Assembly (NCBI GenBank): GCA_001784555.1
Contig: MFRM01000017.1
Location: 40,020 to 104,019 of the forward strand
Source: Candidatus Melainabacteria bacterium RIFCSPHIGHO2_02_FULL_34_12
GTDB lineage: Bacteria; Cyanobacteriota; Vampirovibrionia; 2-02-FULL-35-15
Length of the DNA: 64,000 bases
Direction: 5' to 3'
In this document: piece by piece, positions 55,845-63,701 of the stretch
Layout: each line of letters starts with the position of its first letter
Numbering within the stretch: the stretch's first letter is position 1
Program-made: the position numbers and the translations under genes
The notes under the pieces: generated by a model
Told to the model about the DNA's origin: nothing
The model's input: only the letters and a program-made list of their open reading frames with translations
Database searches by the model: none

Positions 55845-56196
55845 ATTTTATAACAGTAATTTTGAGATTAATTCCACTGTTTTTACTCAGCTGGCTCTGC
55901 GGTGACGTTGCTCCTCGAGCCAGCTTTGCATAGTGCACTTGGATAAATCAATCTTAACGTTTTTTAGGTTTTGCCGAACAAGTCGGACAAAACCTTTATC
56001 AATTAATTGTTTTACTCTAATCATTACAATATACCTGAGCAGTTACATTCTACTTAATTAAGACGATCAGTCTATTAATTTCTTACCCAAAAGCCTAATC
56101 AAATTAAGCTATCAATATATCTTACAGTCATATGCATAACTTTTTACTTAAATACAGGAAAAAATAGCAAAAAAAAGCTCTATAATTCTTTCTGTA
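55845..56196. other. 352-bp divergent gap holding repeat S copy 1
   Basis: Lies between the divergent secreted-protein gene and nuoN. Repeat S fills about 55888-56013. The rest is AT-rich with no gene; TATAAT-like stretches near 56180 (CTATAATTC) could serve as the -10 element of nuoN, about 15 bp before its start. No other structure is recognised. Confidence 0.5.
55888..56013 (+). repeat. Structured repeat S, copy 1 (two hairpins)
   Basis: Hairpin 1 has arms AGCTGGCTC (55889-55897) and GAGCCAGCT (55917-55925) around TGCGGTGACGTTGCTCCTC, followed by TTGCATAG. Hairpin 2 has arms AGGTTTTG (55966-55973) and CAAAACCT (55988-55995), with inner CCGA/TCGG. The same order and sequence recur at 59925-60029 with paired base changes in the stems. 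Confidence 0.85.
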
Positions 56197-57720
56197 ATGA
56201 TTTGGGTCAAAGATATTATCTCAATTCTCTATCCTGAACTTCTTGTTCTCTTAGCTTTAATACTTGCAATATTTCTGTGTACAACAAAATTTAAGGATAT
56301 TATCTGGGTTATATCTGTAATGTTTATGTTTACTGGTATTCTCCATATCATAAGGTATCAGTTAAATTTCAATTCTCCTGTACAAATACTAAATGGAGCT
56401 TTTATTGCAGATTCCCTAAGCACTTATTTTAGGTTAATTACACTAGTTACCGCAATATTCATAGTACTTGCATCCGTAAAATACACTGAAGGCTTTTTCC
56501 ACAAAAGTGAGTTTAATATTATTCTTCTTAGCTCAGTGCTTGGAATGATGATACTTGTAGGAGCTAATGATTTAATAACTTTATTTGTCGGGCTTGAAAC
56601 ACTTGGCTTAAGCTCTATTATGCTGGCTGGATATTCAAAATATGACCTGCGCAGTAATGAAGCATCACTAAAATATCTTCTAAATAGCGCAAGTGCATCA
56701 GCAATATTTTTATTTGGTTTATCAATAATTTATGGACTTACCGGTTCAACGCAGTTTTATGAAATCAAATACAAACTTCTCCAGCTAATTAATACCGAAA
56801 CTTTAAATTACCCTATTATTGCTGTCACCTTAATTCTTATTATCAGTGGATTAGGATTTAAACTTGCTAGTGTACCGTTTCATATGTGGTCACCTGATGT
56901 TTATGAAGGTGCACCTACTCCTGTAACAGCATTTTTAGCCACTGCATCTAAAGCAGCAGGAGTTGCAATAACTTTAAGAATATTATTTGTATTATTTGAT
57001 TTTGCACAAAATATCTGGCAGCCTTTAATCCTTTTGCTCGCACTTTTATCAATGGTAGTAGGGAATTTAATTGCACTGGGTGAGATTATAAACAAATCAT
57101 CCATAAAAAGGCTTATGGCTTATTCTTCCATAGCTCAAGTGGGTTACATACTTATGGGATTAGCTCTGGCAAAGCCCGATACAATTTCAGCAAGCTTATT
57201 TTATTTAACCATCTATCTTGTAATGAATATCTGTGCGTTTTTATGCATTATAGAATTTGGAAACGAAGCAAACACAGATTCCATTTCTGATTATAGCGGG
57301 CTTATAAAAAAGAGACCTTGGCTTACATTTGCATTTGCAATTAGTTTATTTAATCTGGCAGGTTTACCGATTCCTCCAGCTGGGTTTATTGCAAAATTTA
57401 TTTTATTTAAATCAGCATTTGAAGCTGGCTTACCTGGAATAATTATGGGCTCTATTGCTTTAACAACCACTATAATTTCTGTATTTTATTACCTCTATAT
57501 TGCAAAGCTAATGATAGTAAATGAACCTTCAGTTGCAGTTTTAAACATAGATTCTAATAAAGACGCCACCGGGAAATCCAGAGAATTAAATGCAGCAATT
57601 ACACTCGTAACAGCAACACTTATTTTTATAAGTATAATAAGTAACCCAATTTTACAAATTACAAATAAAACCACTGAAAGTATTACAAACAGAAATCAAT
57701 ATTTAAGCCTTAAAAAGTAA
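56197..57720 (+). CDS. nuoN: NADH-quinone oxidoreductase subunit N
   Basis: NuoN is one of the antiporter-like proton-pumping membrane subunits of complex I (NdhB in cyanobacteria). It has about 14 transmembrane helices, the conserved core ASVPFHMWSPDVYEGAPTPVTAF, SIKRLMAYSSIAQVGYILMG and LAGLPIPPAGFIAKFILF. At 507 aa it is full length. No other nuo gene is within the window, so this subunit is encoded away from the rest or is the last one of a split set. The start at ATG 56197 opens straight into the first helix. Confidence 0.95.
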   Translation: MIWVKDIISILYPELLVLLALILAIFLCTTKFKDIIWVISVMFMFTGILHIIRYQLNFNSPVQILNGAFIADSLSTYFRLITLVTAIFIVLASVKYTEGFFHKSEFNIILLSSVLGMMILVGANDLITLFVGLETLGLSSIMLAGYSKYDLRSNEASLKYLLNSASASAIFLFGLSIIYGLTGSTQFYEIKYKLLQLINTETLNYPIIAVTLILIISGLGFKLASVPFHMWSPDVYEGAPTPVTAFLATASKAAGVAITLRILFVLFDFAQNIWQPLILLLALLSMVVGNLIALGEIINKSSIKRLMAYSSIAQVGYILMGLALAKPDTISASLFYLTIYLVMNICAFLCIIEFGNEANTDSISDYSGLIKKRPWLTFAFAISLFNLAGLPIPPAGFIAKFILFKSAFEAGLPGIIMGSIALTTTIISVFYYLYIAKLMIVNEPSVAVLNIDSNKDATGKSRELNAAITLVTATLIFISIISNPILQITNKTTESITNRNQYLSLKK

Positions 57721-57813
57721 TAACGACGACCTTTAATATGCTTTTTGTAAAAATCTTAACAACCTCTTAATTAAACAAATTTAGGATTGTTTATATAGGG
57801 GCGAAGAGAGAAC

Positions 57814-58107
57814 ATGGCATTAAAACTAGCAAGAATAGATCCACTAAATGCTTTAAGAGGTATGAGAGGCATTACTAAAATGATGGCAACAAATGATCTA
57901 AACATAGCCAGAGTAGAAGCCGCTTCTCTAGATGCCGTTATGAGAGACCCATCGGCATCGACAACATCAGGTGAATTAATTCTAGGAAAGACAATAACTT
58001 CAGTATTATTTAGATCGTTAATGGACATGATTGAACCACATATTAAAAGAACTTTAGAATTTTTAAAATTTATGAAAAGCATCAACAAATTATCTGCTTC
58101 TGCTTAA
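57814..58107 (+). CDS. Small hypothetical protein, 97 aa, N-terminal RIxPLN motif
   Basis: Begins MALKLARIDPLNALRGMRGI, which matches the start of the next gene's product (MSFKINRIMPLNQAQSFRGI) at the same spacing: a basic/hydrophobic lead, RIxPLN, five residues, RGI. The rest is helical and contains a hydrophobic stretch (LGKTITSVLFRSLMDMI). A GGGGCGAAGAGAG purine tract lies just upstream. I recognise no family. The shared N-terminus suggests a common targeting or processing signal. Confidence 0.65.
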   Translation: MALKLARIDPLNALRGMRGITKMMATNDLNIARVEAASLDAVMRDPSASTTSGELILGKTITSVLFRSLMDMIEPHIKRTLEFLKFMKSINKLSASA

Positions 58108-58191
58108 ATTAATCTTTTGCTTTACATACCATCTTTACAAAACCATAACGATGGAGATTTAGCATTTTAGATATAGAGTTCAGGAGGAATT

Positions 58192-58587
58192 ATGTCATTT
58201 AAAATAAACAGAATAATGCCACTAAATCAAGCTCAAAGCTTCAGAGGAATAAAAAACTCTAATCAAGCTAAAGCTCAACCTGCTTTTTGCCCAGAAATAC
58301 CAAATCATTTCTTAGATAAAGATTTAAATCCATCAAATCCAAGCTCATGGAGTAGTGCAATATCCAATTTAATGTCAGATGCATTAGGTTCATTGTTTTG
58401 CCTGGAAGCTGAAAGCACAGGAGGTATCTTTGGAGATCCTGCATATAATCCTTACGAAAACAGACATAAAAGATTCATAGCAATGGCATTGCTTGGGAAA
58501 ATGTACACTTTACTTCCACTAGTAAATTCAATGACAGAAGAAAATAAAAAAGCAAATAAAATGGAAAATCTTGCTTTAGCTGCTTGA
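58192..58587 (+). CDS. Small hypothetical protein, 131 aa, N-terminal RIxPLN motif
   Basis: Shares its first 20 residues' pattern with the 97-aa protein encoded 85 bp upstream, but the bodies are unrelated. It has a Pro/Asn/Ser-rich middle (SNPSSWSSAISNLMSDAL) and a helical C-terminus with three methionine-rich turns. AGGAGGAATT before the ATG is a strong ribosome site. Two cysteines are present. It abuts the converging icd gene by 2 bp. Function unknown. Confidence 0.7.
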   Translation: MSFKINRIMPLNQAQSFRGIKNSNQAKAQPAFCPEIPNHFLDKDLNPSNPSSWSSAISNLMSDALGSLFCLEAESTGGIFGDPAYNPYENRHKRFIAMALLGKMYTLLPLVNSMTEENKKANKMENLALAA

Positions 58588-58589
58588 AG

Positions 58590-59816
58590 CTACTTCATAT
58601 TCTCAATAATTGCATCAGCAAACTCGCTGGTTTTTAATAACATTGCACCCGTCATTTGTCTTTCAAGATCATAAGTAACTTTTTTTTGTTTTATAGTTTT
58701 AGCAATTGCCTCTAATATCAACTGTGATGCCTTCTCCCAGCCAAAGTAATCAAACATCATTACTCCAGAAAGAATCATTGAACCAGGATTCACTTTATCC
58801 AGATTTGCATATTTTGGAGCAGTTCCATGGGTAGCTTCAAAAATTGCAATTTCATCCCCCATATTTGCTCCTGGTGCAATTCCAAGTCCGCCTACCTGAG
58901 CTGCACATGCATCAGACAGATAATCTCCGTTTAAATTCGTCGTGGCAATTATAGAATATTCTCCAGGCCTTATTAAAAGCTGCTGAAACATATTGTCAGC
59001 AATCCTATCTTTAAAAACAATTTTTCCTTCCGGTATTTTTCCATTATATTTTTCTCTTATGTCTTTTTCAGTAACTATATAATCTGGAAACTCTTTATCT
59101 GCAACTTCATAACCCCATTCACAAAATGCCCCTTCCGTATATTTCATTATATTTCCCTTGTGAACCAGAGTTACTGAAGGTTTTTTGTTCTTCATCGCAT
59201 ATTCGATAGCCTTACGTACGAGGCGCTTACTTCCAAATTCAGAGATTGGCTTAATGCCAACACCAGAGCCTTCTCTAACGTCCTGCTTAAGTTCTTTTAA
59301 AAAAGCAATTAATTTTACTGCTTCATCTGAGCCAGGCTTAAATTCAATTCCACTATAAACATCTTCGGTATTTTCTCTAAAAATAACCAGATCAACAAGT
59401 TCAGGATGTTTCGTAGGCGTAGGAACTCCTTCAAAATGTTTAATTGGGCGGACACAGGCATATAAGTCAAAGATTTGTCTAAGTGCTACATTTAAACTTC
59501 GAATTCCACTGCCAGTCGGCGTAGTAAGAGGACCTTTTATTGCAACCTTATACTCCCTAATTTTCTCAAGAGTTTCAGCAGGTAACCAGCTTTTTGTAGA
59601 ATTGTATGCTTTTTCACCAGCAAGAACTTCAAGCCAATTAATTTCTTTCTCACCTTTATAAACAATTCTGATAGCTGCATCAAGAACTTTTCTTGCAGCT
59701 CTAGTTATGTCCGGACCTGTTCCATCCCCTTCAATAAAAGGAAGAATTACTTTATTTGGCACTATAATTTTGCCATCTTTAAATGATATTTTTTGTGCTT
59801 CTGTTGTAGCTGTCAA
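58590..59816 (-). CDS. icd: Isocitrate dehydrogenase (NADP-dependent type)
   Basis: Icd oxidises isocitrate to 2-oxoglutarate. Motifs are [17 protein letters not shown], the phosphate-binding [86 protein letters not shown] and [20 protein letters not shown]. At 408 aa it is the dimeric prokaryotic type. Its stop abuts the 131-aa gene, and its start is about 25 bp downstream of the tRNA-Gly gene on the same strand. Confidence 0.96.
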   Translation of the reverse strand: MTATTEAQKISFKDGKIIVPNKVILPFIEGDGTGPDITRAARKVLDAAIRIVYKGEKEINWLEVLAGEKAYNSTKSWLPAETLEKIREYKVAIKGPLTTPTGSGIRSLNVALRQIFDLYACVRPIKHFEGVPTPTKHPELVDLVIFRENTEDVYSGIEFKPGSDEAVKLIAFLKELKQDVREGSGVGIKPISEFGSKRLVRKAIEYAMKNKKPSVTLVHKGNIMKYTEGAFCEWGYEVADKEFPDYIVTEKDIREKYNGKIPEGKIVFKDRIADNMFQQLLIRPGEYSIIATTNLNGDYLSDACAAQVGGLGIAPGANMGDEIAIFEATHGTAPKYANLDKVNPGSMILSGVMMFDYFGWEKASQLILEAIAKTIKQKKVTYDLERQMTGAMLLKTSEFADAIIENMK

Positions 59817-59840
59817 TTTTCATCCTTTATTCAAAACAAA

Positions 59841-59912
59841 AGCGGAAGACGGGGTTCGAACCCGCGACCTTCTCCTTGGCAAGGAGACATTCTACCACTG
59901 AACTACTTCCGC
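59841..59912 (-). tRNA. tRNA-Gly (GCC anticodon)
   Basis: On the minus strand the 7-bp acceptor stem is GCGGAAG/CTTCCGC, the D arm GTTCAGTGGTAGAAT, the anticodon arm TCTCC-TTGCCAA-GGAGA with GCC, and the T arm GCGGG-TTCGAAC-CCCGT. Length is 72 nt with the discriminator T; CCA is not encoded. It lies between icd and repeat S copy 2. Confidence 0.97.
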
Positions 59913-59924
59913 GAAATTCTATAG

Positions 59925-60029
59925 CAGCTGGTTCTGCGGTGACATAGCTCCTCAAACCAGCTTTGCATAGACCGCTCGGTTTGCCAAATAAATTGGACAA
60001 ACCTCGCTTTATTAAATTGTATTTATTCA
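59925..60029 (+). repeat. Structured repeat S, copy 2 (two hairpins)
   Basis: Hairpin 1 arms are AGCTGGTT (59926-59933) and AACCAGCT (59955-59962), around CTGCGGTGACATAGCTCCTCA and followed by TTGCATAG. Hairpin 2 has GGTTTGCCAA (59978-59987) against TTGG-A-CAAACC (59993-60003). Compared with copy 1, GC pairs in stem 1 became TA pairs on both sides, and CCGA/TCGG in stem 2 became CCAA/TTGG. It lies between the tRNA-Gly gene and hslO. Confidence 0.85.
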
Positions 60030-60081
60030 ACCCCATTGATTTCTAAATATCAATGATAAATTTAACATATTATAAATTCTT

Positions 60082-60972
60082 ATGCCAGAGAGTGATTATT
60101 TAGTAAAAGCAGTTTCAAAAAATGGTGCGTTTAGGAGCATTGCTGTTTCCACGAGTAATCTTACGGAAGAAGCACGGCAAAGACATAATTTATCACATAC
60201 AGCTACAGTTGCTCTTGGAAGAACTTTGGCCTGTGGAATATTGCTGTGCAATACATTAAGAAAGCAAAAAGGACATCTTACTTTAAAAATAAAAGGAAAC
60301 GGGCCGCTTGGAACTATTTTATGTGATGCAAGCAGTGAAGGTACCATAAGAGGTTATGTTGAAAATCCACAGATTGAATGTTTTGACAATAAAGGACTGG
60401 TGGATATCGACAAGGCAGTAGGAAAAACCGGCTATATTCATGTAATTTATGACACAGGCAAAAGTATTCCATATCAGGGCTCTGTTGAACTTATTTCCGG
60501 TGAAATTGCTAAAGATGTTGTAAATTATTTGGCAACATCTGAACAAATTCCTTCTTATATATCATGTGGAGTTTACCTTGAACCAACTAGCGGGAAAGTC
60601 ATGCAGGCTGGTGGAATCTTTATTCAAGCTCTACCAGGTGCAAAAGAAGATGACCTTAAAATTGTTGAAGAAACTATTTCAAAATTAGATCCGTTTTCTA
60701 TTTTGCTCAGATCAGGATTAAACCTGGAACAAATAATAAAAAAAGCACTTGCTGACTTTAAAGTGGATATTCTAACCGAATATGAAGGGCTTTGTTTCCA
60801 TTGTGGCTGTAGTCAAGGCAGATTTGAAAGTGCTATAGCATCCATTGGAAAATCTGAAATTAAAAAGATTATTGAAACGACTGGTTATGTAGAAGGCAGA
60901 TGCCAATTTTGTAATAATGTTTATCTAGTGAAAAAAGAAGAGCTTGAAAGACTTCTTAATAGCCCTCAATAA
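60082..60972 (+). CDS. hslO: 33 kDa chaperonin Hsp33
   Basis: Hsp33 is a redox-switched holdase chaperone activated by oxidative unfolding. The C-terminal zinc centre is complete: HCGCSQG (CxC) and GRCQFCNN (CxxC). The N-terminal part has YLVKAVSKNGAFRSIAVSTS and TLACGILLCNTL, then LTLKIKGNGPLGTILCDAS and VRGYVENP. The length of 296 aa is normal. It overlaps the converging secreted-protein gene by 17 bp. Repeat S copy 2 ends about 50 bp before its start and probably lies in its leader or promoter. Confidence 0.96.
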   Translation: MPESDYLVKAVSKNGAFRSIAVSTSNLTEEARQRHNLSHTATVALGRTLACGILLCNTLRKQKGHLTLKIKGNGPLGTILCDASSEGTIRGYVENPQIECFDNKGLVDIDKAVGKTGYIHVIYDTGKSIPYQGSVELISGEIAKDVVNYLATSEQIPSYISCGVYLEPTSGKVMQAGGIFIQALPGAKEDDLKIVEETISKLDPFSILLRSGLNLEQIIKKALADFKVDILTEYEGLCFHCGCSQGRFESAIASIGKSEIKKIIETTGYVEGRCQFCNNVYLVKKEELERLLNSPQ

Positions 60973-61738
60973 CAGGCTGAAACATGTAATCCCTGGGCTG
61001 AGTTCTTGCATCCTGATATTCTGCCTGATCAAATTTTGCATCTGCATATTGTGCTGCAGCTCCAATAGCAATTGGGACATTAGGCAATAAAAGATTTGGA
61101 AATATTTGTCTTTGTTCTATAGTAGCAAAGTGTTGGAAATATCCAGGATATTGAAATGGCGTTAAGCCAGTAAATGTTGCAAGTTTTAATAAAAATCTCC
61201 CGAAAGTTCTTCCTCTTGGAGGTGGTGTATATCCTAATCCGCCATGTGCAACGCTTCCAGTAACAGCACCTGGATAATAAAGATTTTCAAATATTGGATT
61301 TGCTTCTGTGGGTTGAATTATACTAGGCGGTACATTTCCAGCATTAACACTGACTTCAGGACCCATAGTTGTATCAATGCCGCGAATTAATTGTCCTTCC
61401 GGAGAATATAAACCTACAAACCCACTTGGATGTTTAATTATTACTTGCGCAGGATTAACCTGAGAAGTTAAAGCTTTAAGATCAGATCTATAAGGAACAC
61501 TAAAAAAATCAAAACCAGCAAGTGATGAAACTTCCCTGTAAGACAGTTCTGATTCACTTAAGCCTACAAGCAATACTACTGGATTATTAAAAGATGGAAC
61601 CTTACTTGGATCAAGCTGAGTTTGTGCTTTAATCGCTAAAGATGTATCTTCTGAATATGAAGGCAATGAAAAATTAAGTGCCATAATACATAGAACTAAT
61701 CCAAGAATATTTTTGATTTTTATATCTTTTATTTTCAT
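60956..61738 (-). CDS. Secreted hypothetical protein, 260 aa
   Basis: A signal peptide (IKNILGLVLCIMALNFSLPSYS) is followed by a mature part rich in Pro, Gly and aromatic residues, including GLGYTPPPRGRTFGRFLL and many Tyr/Phe. No enzyme motif is seen. It may be a periplasmic or surface protein; I know no family. It starts against a 16-bp-periodic tandem repeat and overlaps the end of hslO. Confidence 0.6.
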   Translation of the reverse strand: MKIKDIKIKNILGLVLCIMALNFSLPSYSEDTSLAIKAQTQLDPSKVPSFNNPVVLLVGLSESELSYREVSSLAGFDFFSVPYRSDLKALTSQVNPAQVIIKHPSGFVGLYSPEGQLIRGIDTTMGPEVSVNAGNVPPSIIQPTEANPIFENLYYPGAVTGSVAHGGLGYTPPPRGRTFGRFLLKLATFTGLTPFQYPGYFQHFATIEQRQIFPNLLLPNVPIAIGAAAQYADAKFDQAEYQDARTQPRDYMFQPVIEGY

Positions 61739-61793
61739 TTTTACTCTTTTACATTTTTACTCTTTTACATTTTTACTCTTTTACATTTTTACT
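61738..61793. repeat. Tandem repeat, alternating TTTTTACT and CTTTTACA (16-bp period)
   Basis: Seven octamers alternate between TTTTTACT and CTTTTACA, starting at the last base of the start codon (minus strand) of the secreted 260-aa protein. It therefore forms that gene's immediate 5' leader. There are no spacers, so it is not a CRISPR array. Confidence 0.85.
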
Positions 61794-61919
61794 CTTATTT
61801 TGATAATAACGCAAAGAGAACCAATATCCCCTGGGCTTAAGAATAGACCTGATAGGTTATGATAAGTTAAAATAGTAAAATCAAAATTGATAAATAAGAG
61901 ATAACCCTAGGAAATATAA

Positions 61920-62696
61920 ATGAACTCATTTGATGAATTAGTAAAAACTGTGGCAAAGTTAAGATCCCCTGAGGGTTGCCCCTGGGACAAAGAACAAACT
62001 CATAAAACATTAAAAAGATACTTAATAGAAGAAACCTATGAAACCCTGGAAGCAATAGACAGTAATGATCCAAAAATGTTAATGGAAGAGCTGGGAGATG
62101 TTTTACTTCAGGTAATATTACATGCACAAATTGCTTCTGAAAAAAATGACTTTAACATTTCTGACGTATCTGATTCTATAAACAAAAAAATGATTAAAAG
62201 ACATCCTCATGTATTTTCAAATACTGTTGTTAACTCTACTGAAGATGTCTTAAAAAATTGGGAAATTATAAAAAAAGAAGAAAAACCTCACAGAAAAGAG
62301 ATTTTAGACGGAATACCTAATTCATTACCCGCACTTTTAAAAGCATTTAAAGTATCAAAAAAAACAGCTAAAGAAGGTTTTAACTGGAAAGAAGAAAAGG
62401 AAATCTGGGATACCTTTAATAAAGAAGTAAATGAGTTTAAAGAAGCAACAACATTAAAAGATGATTCAAAAATTCAAGACGAACTTGGTGATTTGCTTTT
62501 TATGGTTGTAAATTTAGCCCGGTGGTACAAAACAGAACCAGAAGAAGCTTTAAGTAATAGCATTAAGAAATTTGCACAGAGATATACCAGAGTTAAAGAA
62601 TTAGTGGTAAATTCTAAGAAGAATTTAAATGAACTTTCGTCAGAAGAACTTAATACTCTCTGGGAAAAAGTCAAAAAGGAGAATAATCTTGAGTAA
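61920..62696 (+). CDS. mazG: Nucleoside triphosphate pyrophosphohydrolase MazG
   Basis: MazG hydrolyses (d)NTPs to monophosphates and pyrophosphate. Two MazG-type helical domains are visible: the first with CPWDKEQTHKTLKRYLIEE and EELGDVLLQVILHAQIA, the second with EELGDLLFMVVNLARW preceded by WDTFNKEVNEFKEA. The Mg-binding ExxE...ExxD pattern is present in both. The length of 258 aa matches the full-length two-domain form. Its stop overlaps the TTG start of the next gene by 8 nt. Confidence 0.95.
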   Translation: MNSFDELVKTVAKLRSPEGCPWDKEQTHKTLKRYLIEETYETLEAIDSNDPKMLMEELGDVLLQVILHAQIASEKNDFNISDVSDSINKKMIKRHPHVFSNTVVNSTEDVLKNWEIIKKEEKPHRKEILDGIPNSLPALLKAFKVSKKTAKEGFNWKEEKEIWDTFNKEVNEFKEATTLKDDSKIQDELGDLLFMVVNLARWYKTEPEEALSNSIKKFAQRYTRVKELVVNSKKNLNELSSEELNTLWEKVKKENNLE

Positions 62697-63102
62697 AAAT
62701 AATTCTAAAAGACCTGATAAGCTTGAGCTTATTCATAAAGCAATTATGGCAGGGATTGGTGCAACAACATCAAAAGAAAAAATAAGAAAAACTGCAATGG
62801 GAATATATGATGATATACAAAAAATCATCACAGGACTACTTAAAGATCTTGAGTCAAAAGGTAAATTAAAAGCAAAAGAAGCAAAAAGTCTATTAAAAGA
62901 TCTTCAGAAAAAATCCGAAGTTGAAAAAATTAAAATTTACAAAAAACTTCAAAAAGAAGGAAAGAGCTTATTCAAATCTACCCGAAACATAGTTTTAACA
63001 CCACTTTCAGCGCTTAAAGAAATCACAAGCTCATTAACCAAGTCAACCAACGGAAGAAAAAAAGCCTCAAAATCAAAAACAAAAAGAAAGAAAAAGAAGT
63101 AA
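62689..63102 (+). CDS. Lysine-rich protein, phasin-like or nucleoid-associated
   Basis: A 138-aa protein, with start TTG 62689 and AAGGAG 9 nt upstream, overlapping the mazG stop (TTGAGTAA). The N-terminal two-thirds is an amphipathic helical region (AIMAGIGATTSKEKIRKTAM, LESKGKLKAKEAKSLLKDL) similar to phasin-type PhaF/PHA granule proteins. The C-terminus is a very basic histone H1-like tail ending KKKK. This layout is seen in phasin-like proteins with a DNA-binding tail. Function is uncertain; coupling to mazG suggests only co-expression. Confidence 0.65.
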   Translation: MSKNNSKRPDKLELIHKAIMAGIGATTSKEKIRKTAMGIYDDIQKIITGLLKDLESKGKLKAKEAKSLLKDLQKKSEVEKIKIYKKLQKEGKSLFKSTRNIVLTPLSALKEITSSLTKSTNGRKKASKSKTKRKKKK

Positions 63103-63107
63103 ATTAT

Positions 63108-63701
63108 TTACTTTTTATTTTCAGCAATAATTTTTTCAGCTACTGTCTTAATAGGAATCCGATCATCCATTGAAATTTTTTGCAAATGATGCATTGCAGC
63201 TGGTTCGTCTATTGAATGGGATTTCATAATAATTCCCTTAGCTCTTTCAACAAGTTTTCTTATTTCAAGTTTCTCTTTAAGATCAGATATATCCTGATGT
63301 AAGCCTTCCATTTCCTTAGCCCGGTGTTTAGCTGTTTCTATAGAAGCAATTAAATCCTGTGGCTTTACAGGTTTTGTAAGAAAAGAAAATGCACCCACAT
63401 CACCAGCTTTTTGAATTAATTCCGGCTGATTATAAGCAGTTAAAATCACAGTAGGTATTCGCTTATTTAAGGCTATTTGAATCTCTTCAGCAGCTTCAAG
63501 TCCGTTTATATTTGGCATTTTAATATCAAGAACCATAAGATCCGGTACTGTTAATTTTGCCAGCTCAAGCGCATGATATCCGTCTTTTGCCTCAGCTACA
63601 ACTTCATAGCCAGCTTCCTCAAGTATCTCTTTTATATCCTGTCGTATAAGAGCCTCATCGTCTGCAATTAATATTTTTGTTCTATTATTCTTTTCTTGCA
63701 T
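63108..63701 (-). CDS. ANTAR-type response regulator
   Basis: A receiver domain with acid pocket D14/D15, phospho-acceptor D59 (MVLDIKMP), the switch Thr in VILTAY and Lys in LTKPVKP is followed by a helix and an ANTAR RNA-binding domain (about residues 135-195; RAKGIIMKSHSIDEPAAMHHLQKISMDD). ANTAR regulators bind paired hairpins in nascent RNA and prevent termination. The kinase gene upstream on the same strand overlaps it by 17 nt, so the pair forms a two-component system. It could act on hairpin-bearing leaders elsewhere, perhaps on repeats such as those in this window, but that is speculation. Confidence 0.92.
   Translation of the reverse strand: MQEKNNRTKILIADDEALIRQDIKEILEEAGYEVVAEAKDGYHALELAKLTVPDLMVLDIKMPNINGLEAAEEIQIALNKRIPTVILTAYNQPELIQKAGDVGAFSFLTKPVKPQDLIASIETAKHRAKEMEGLHQDISDLKEKLEIRKLVERAKGIIMKSHSIDEPAAMHHLQKISMDDRIPIKTVAEKIIAENKK

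Noticed and set aside
57771-58088. Minus-strand 105-codon reading frame
   Set aside because: Antisense to the 97-aa gene, which has a ribosome site and a motif shared with its neighbour.
61738-61793. Possible CRISPR-like repeat
   Set aside because: The units are 8 or 16 bp, directly adjacent with no spacers, and no cas gene is present.
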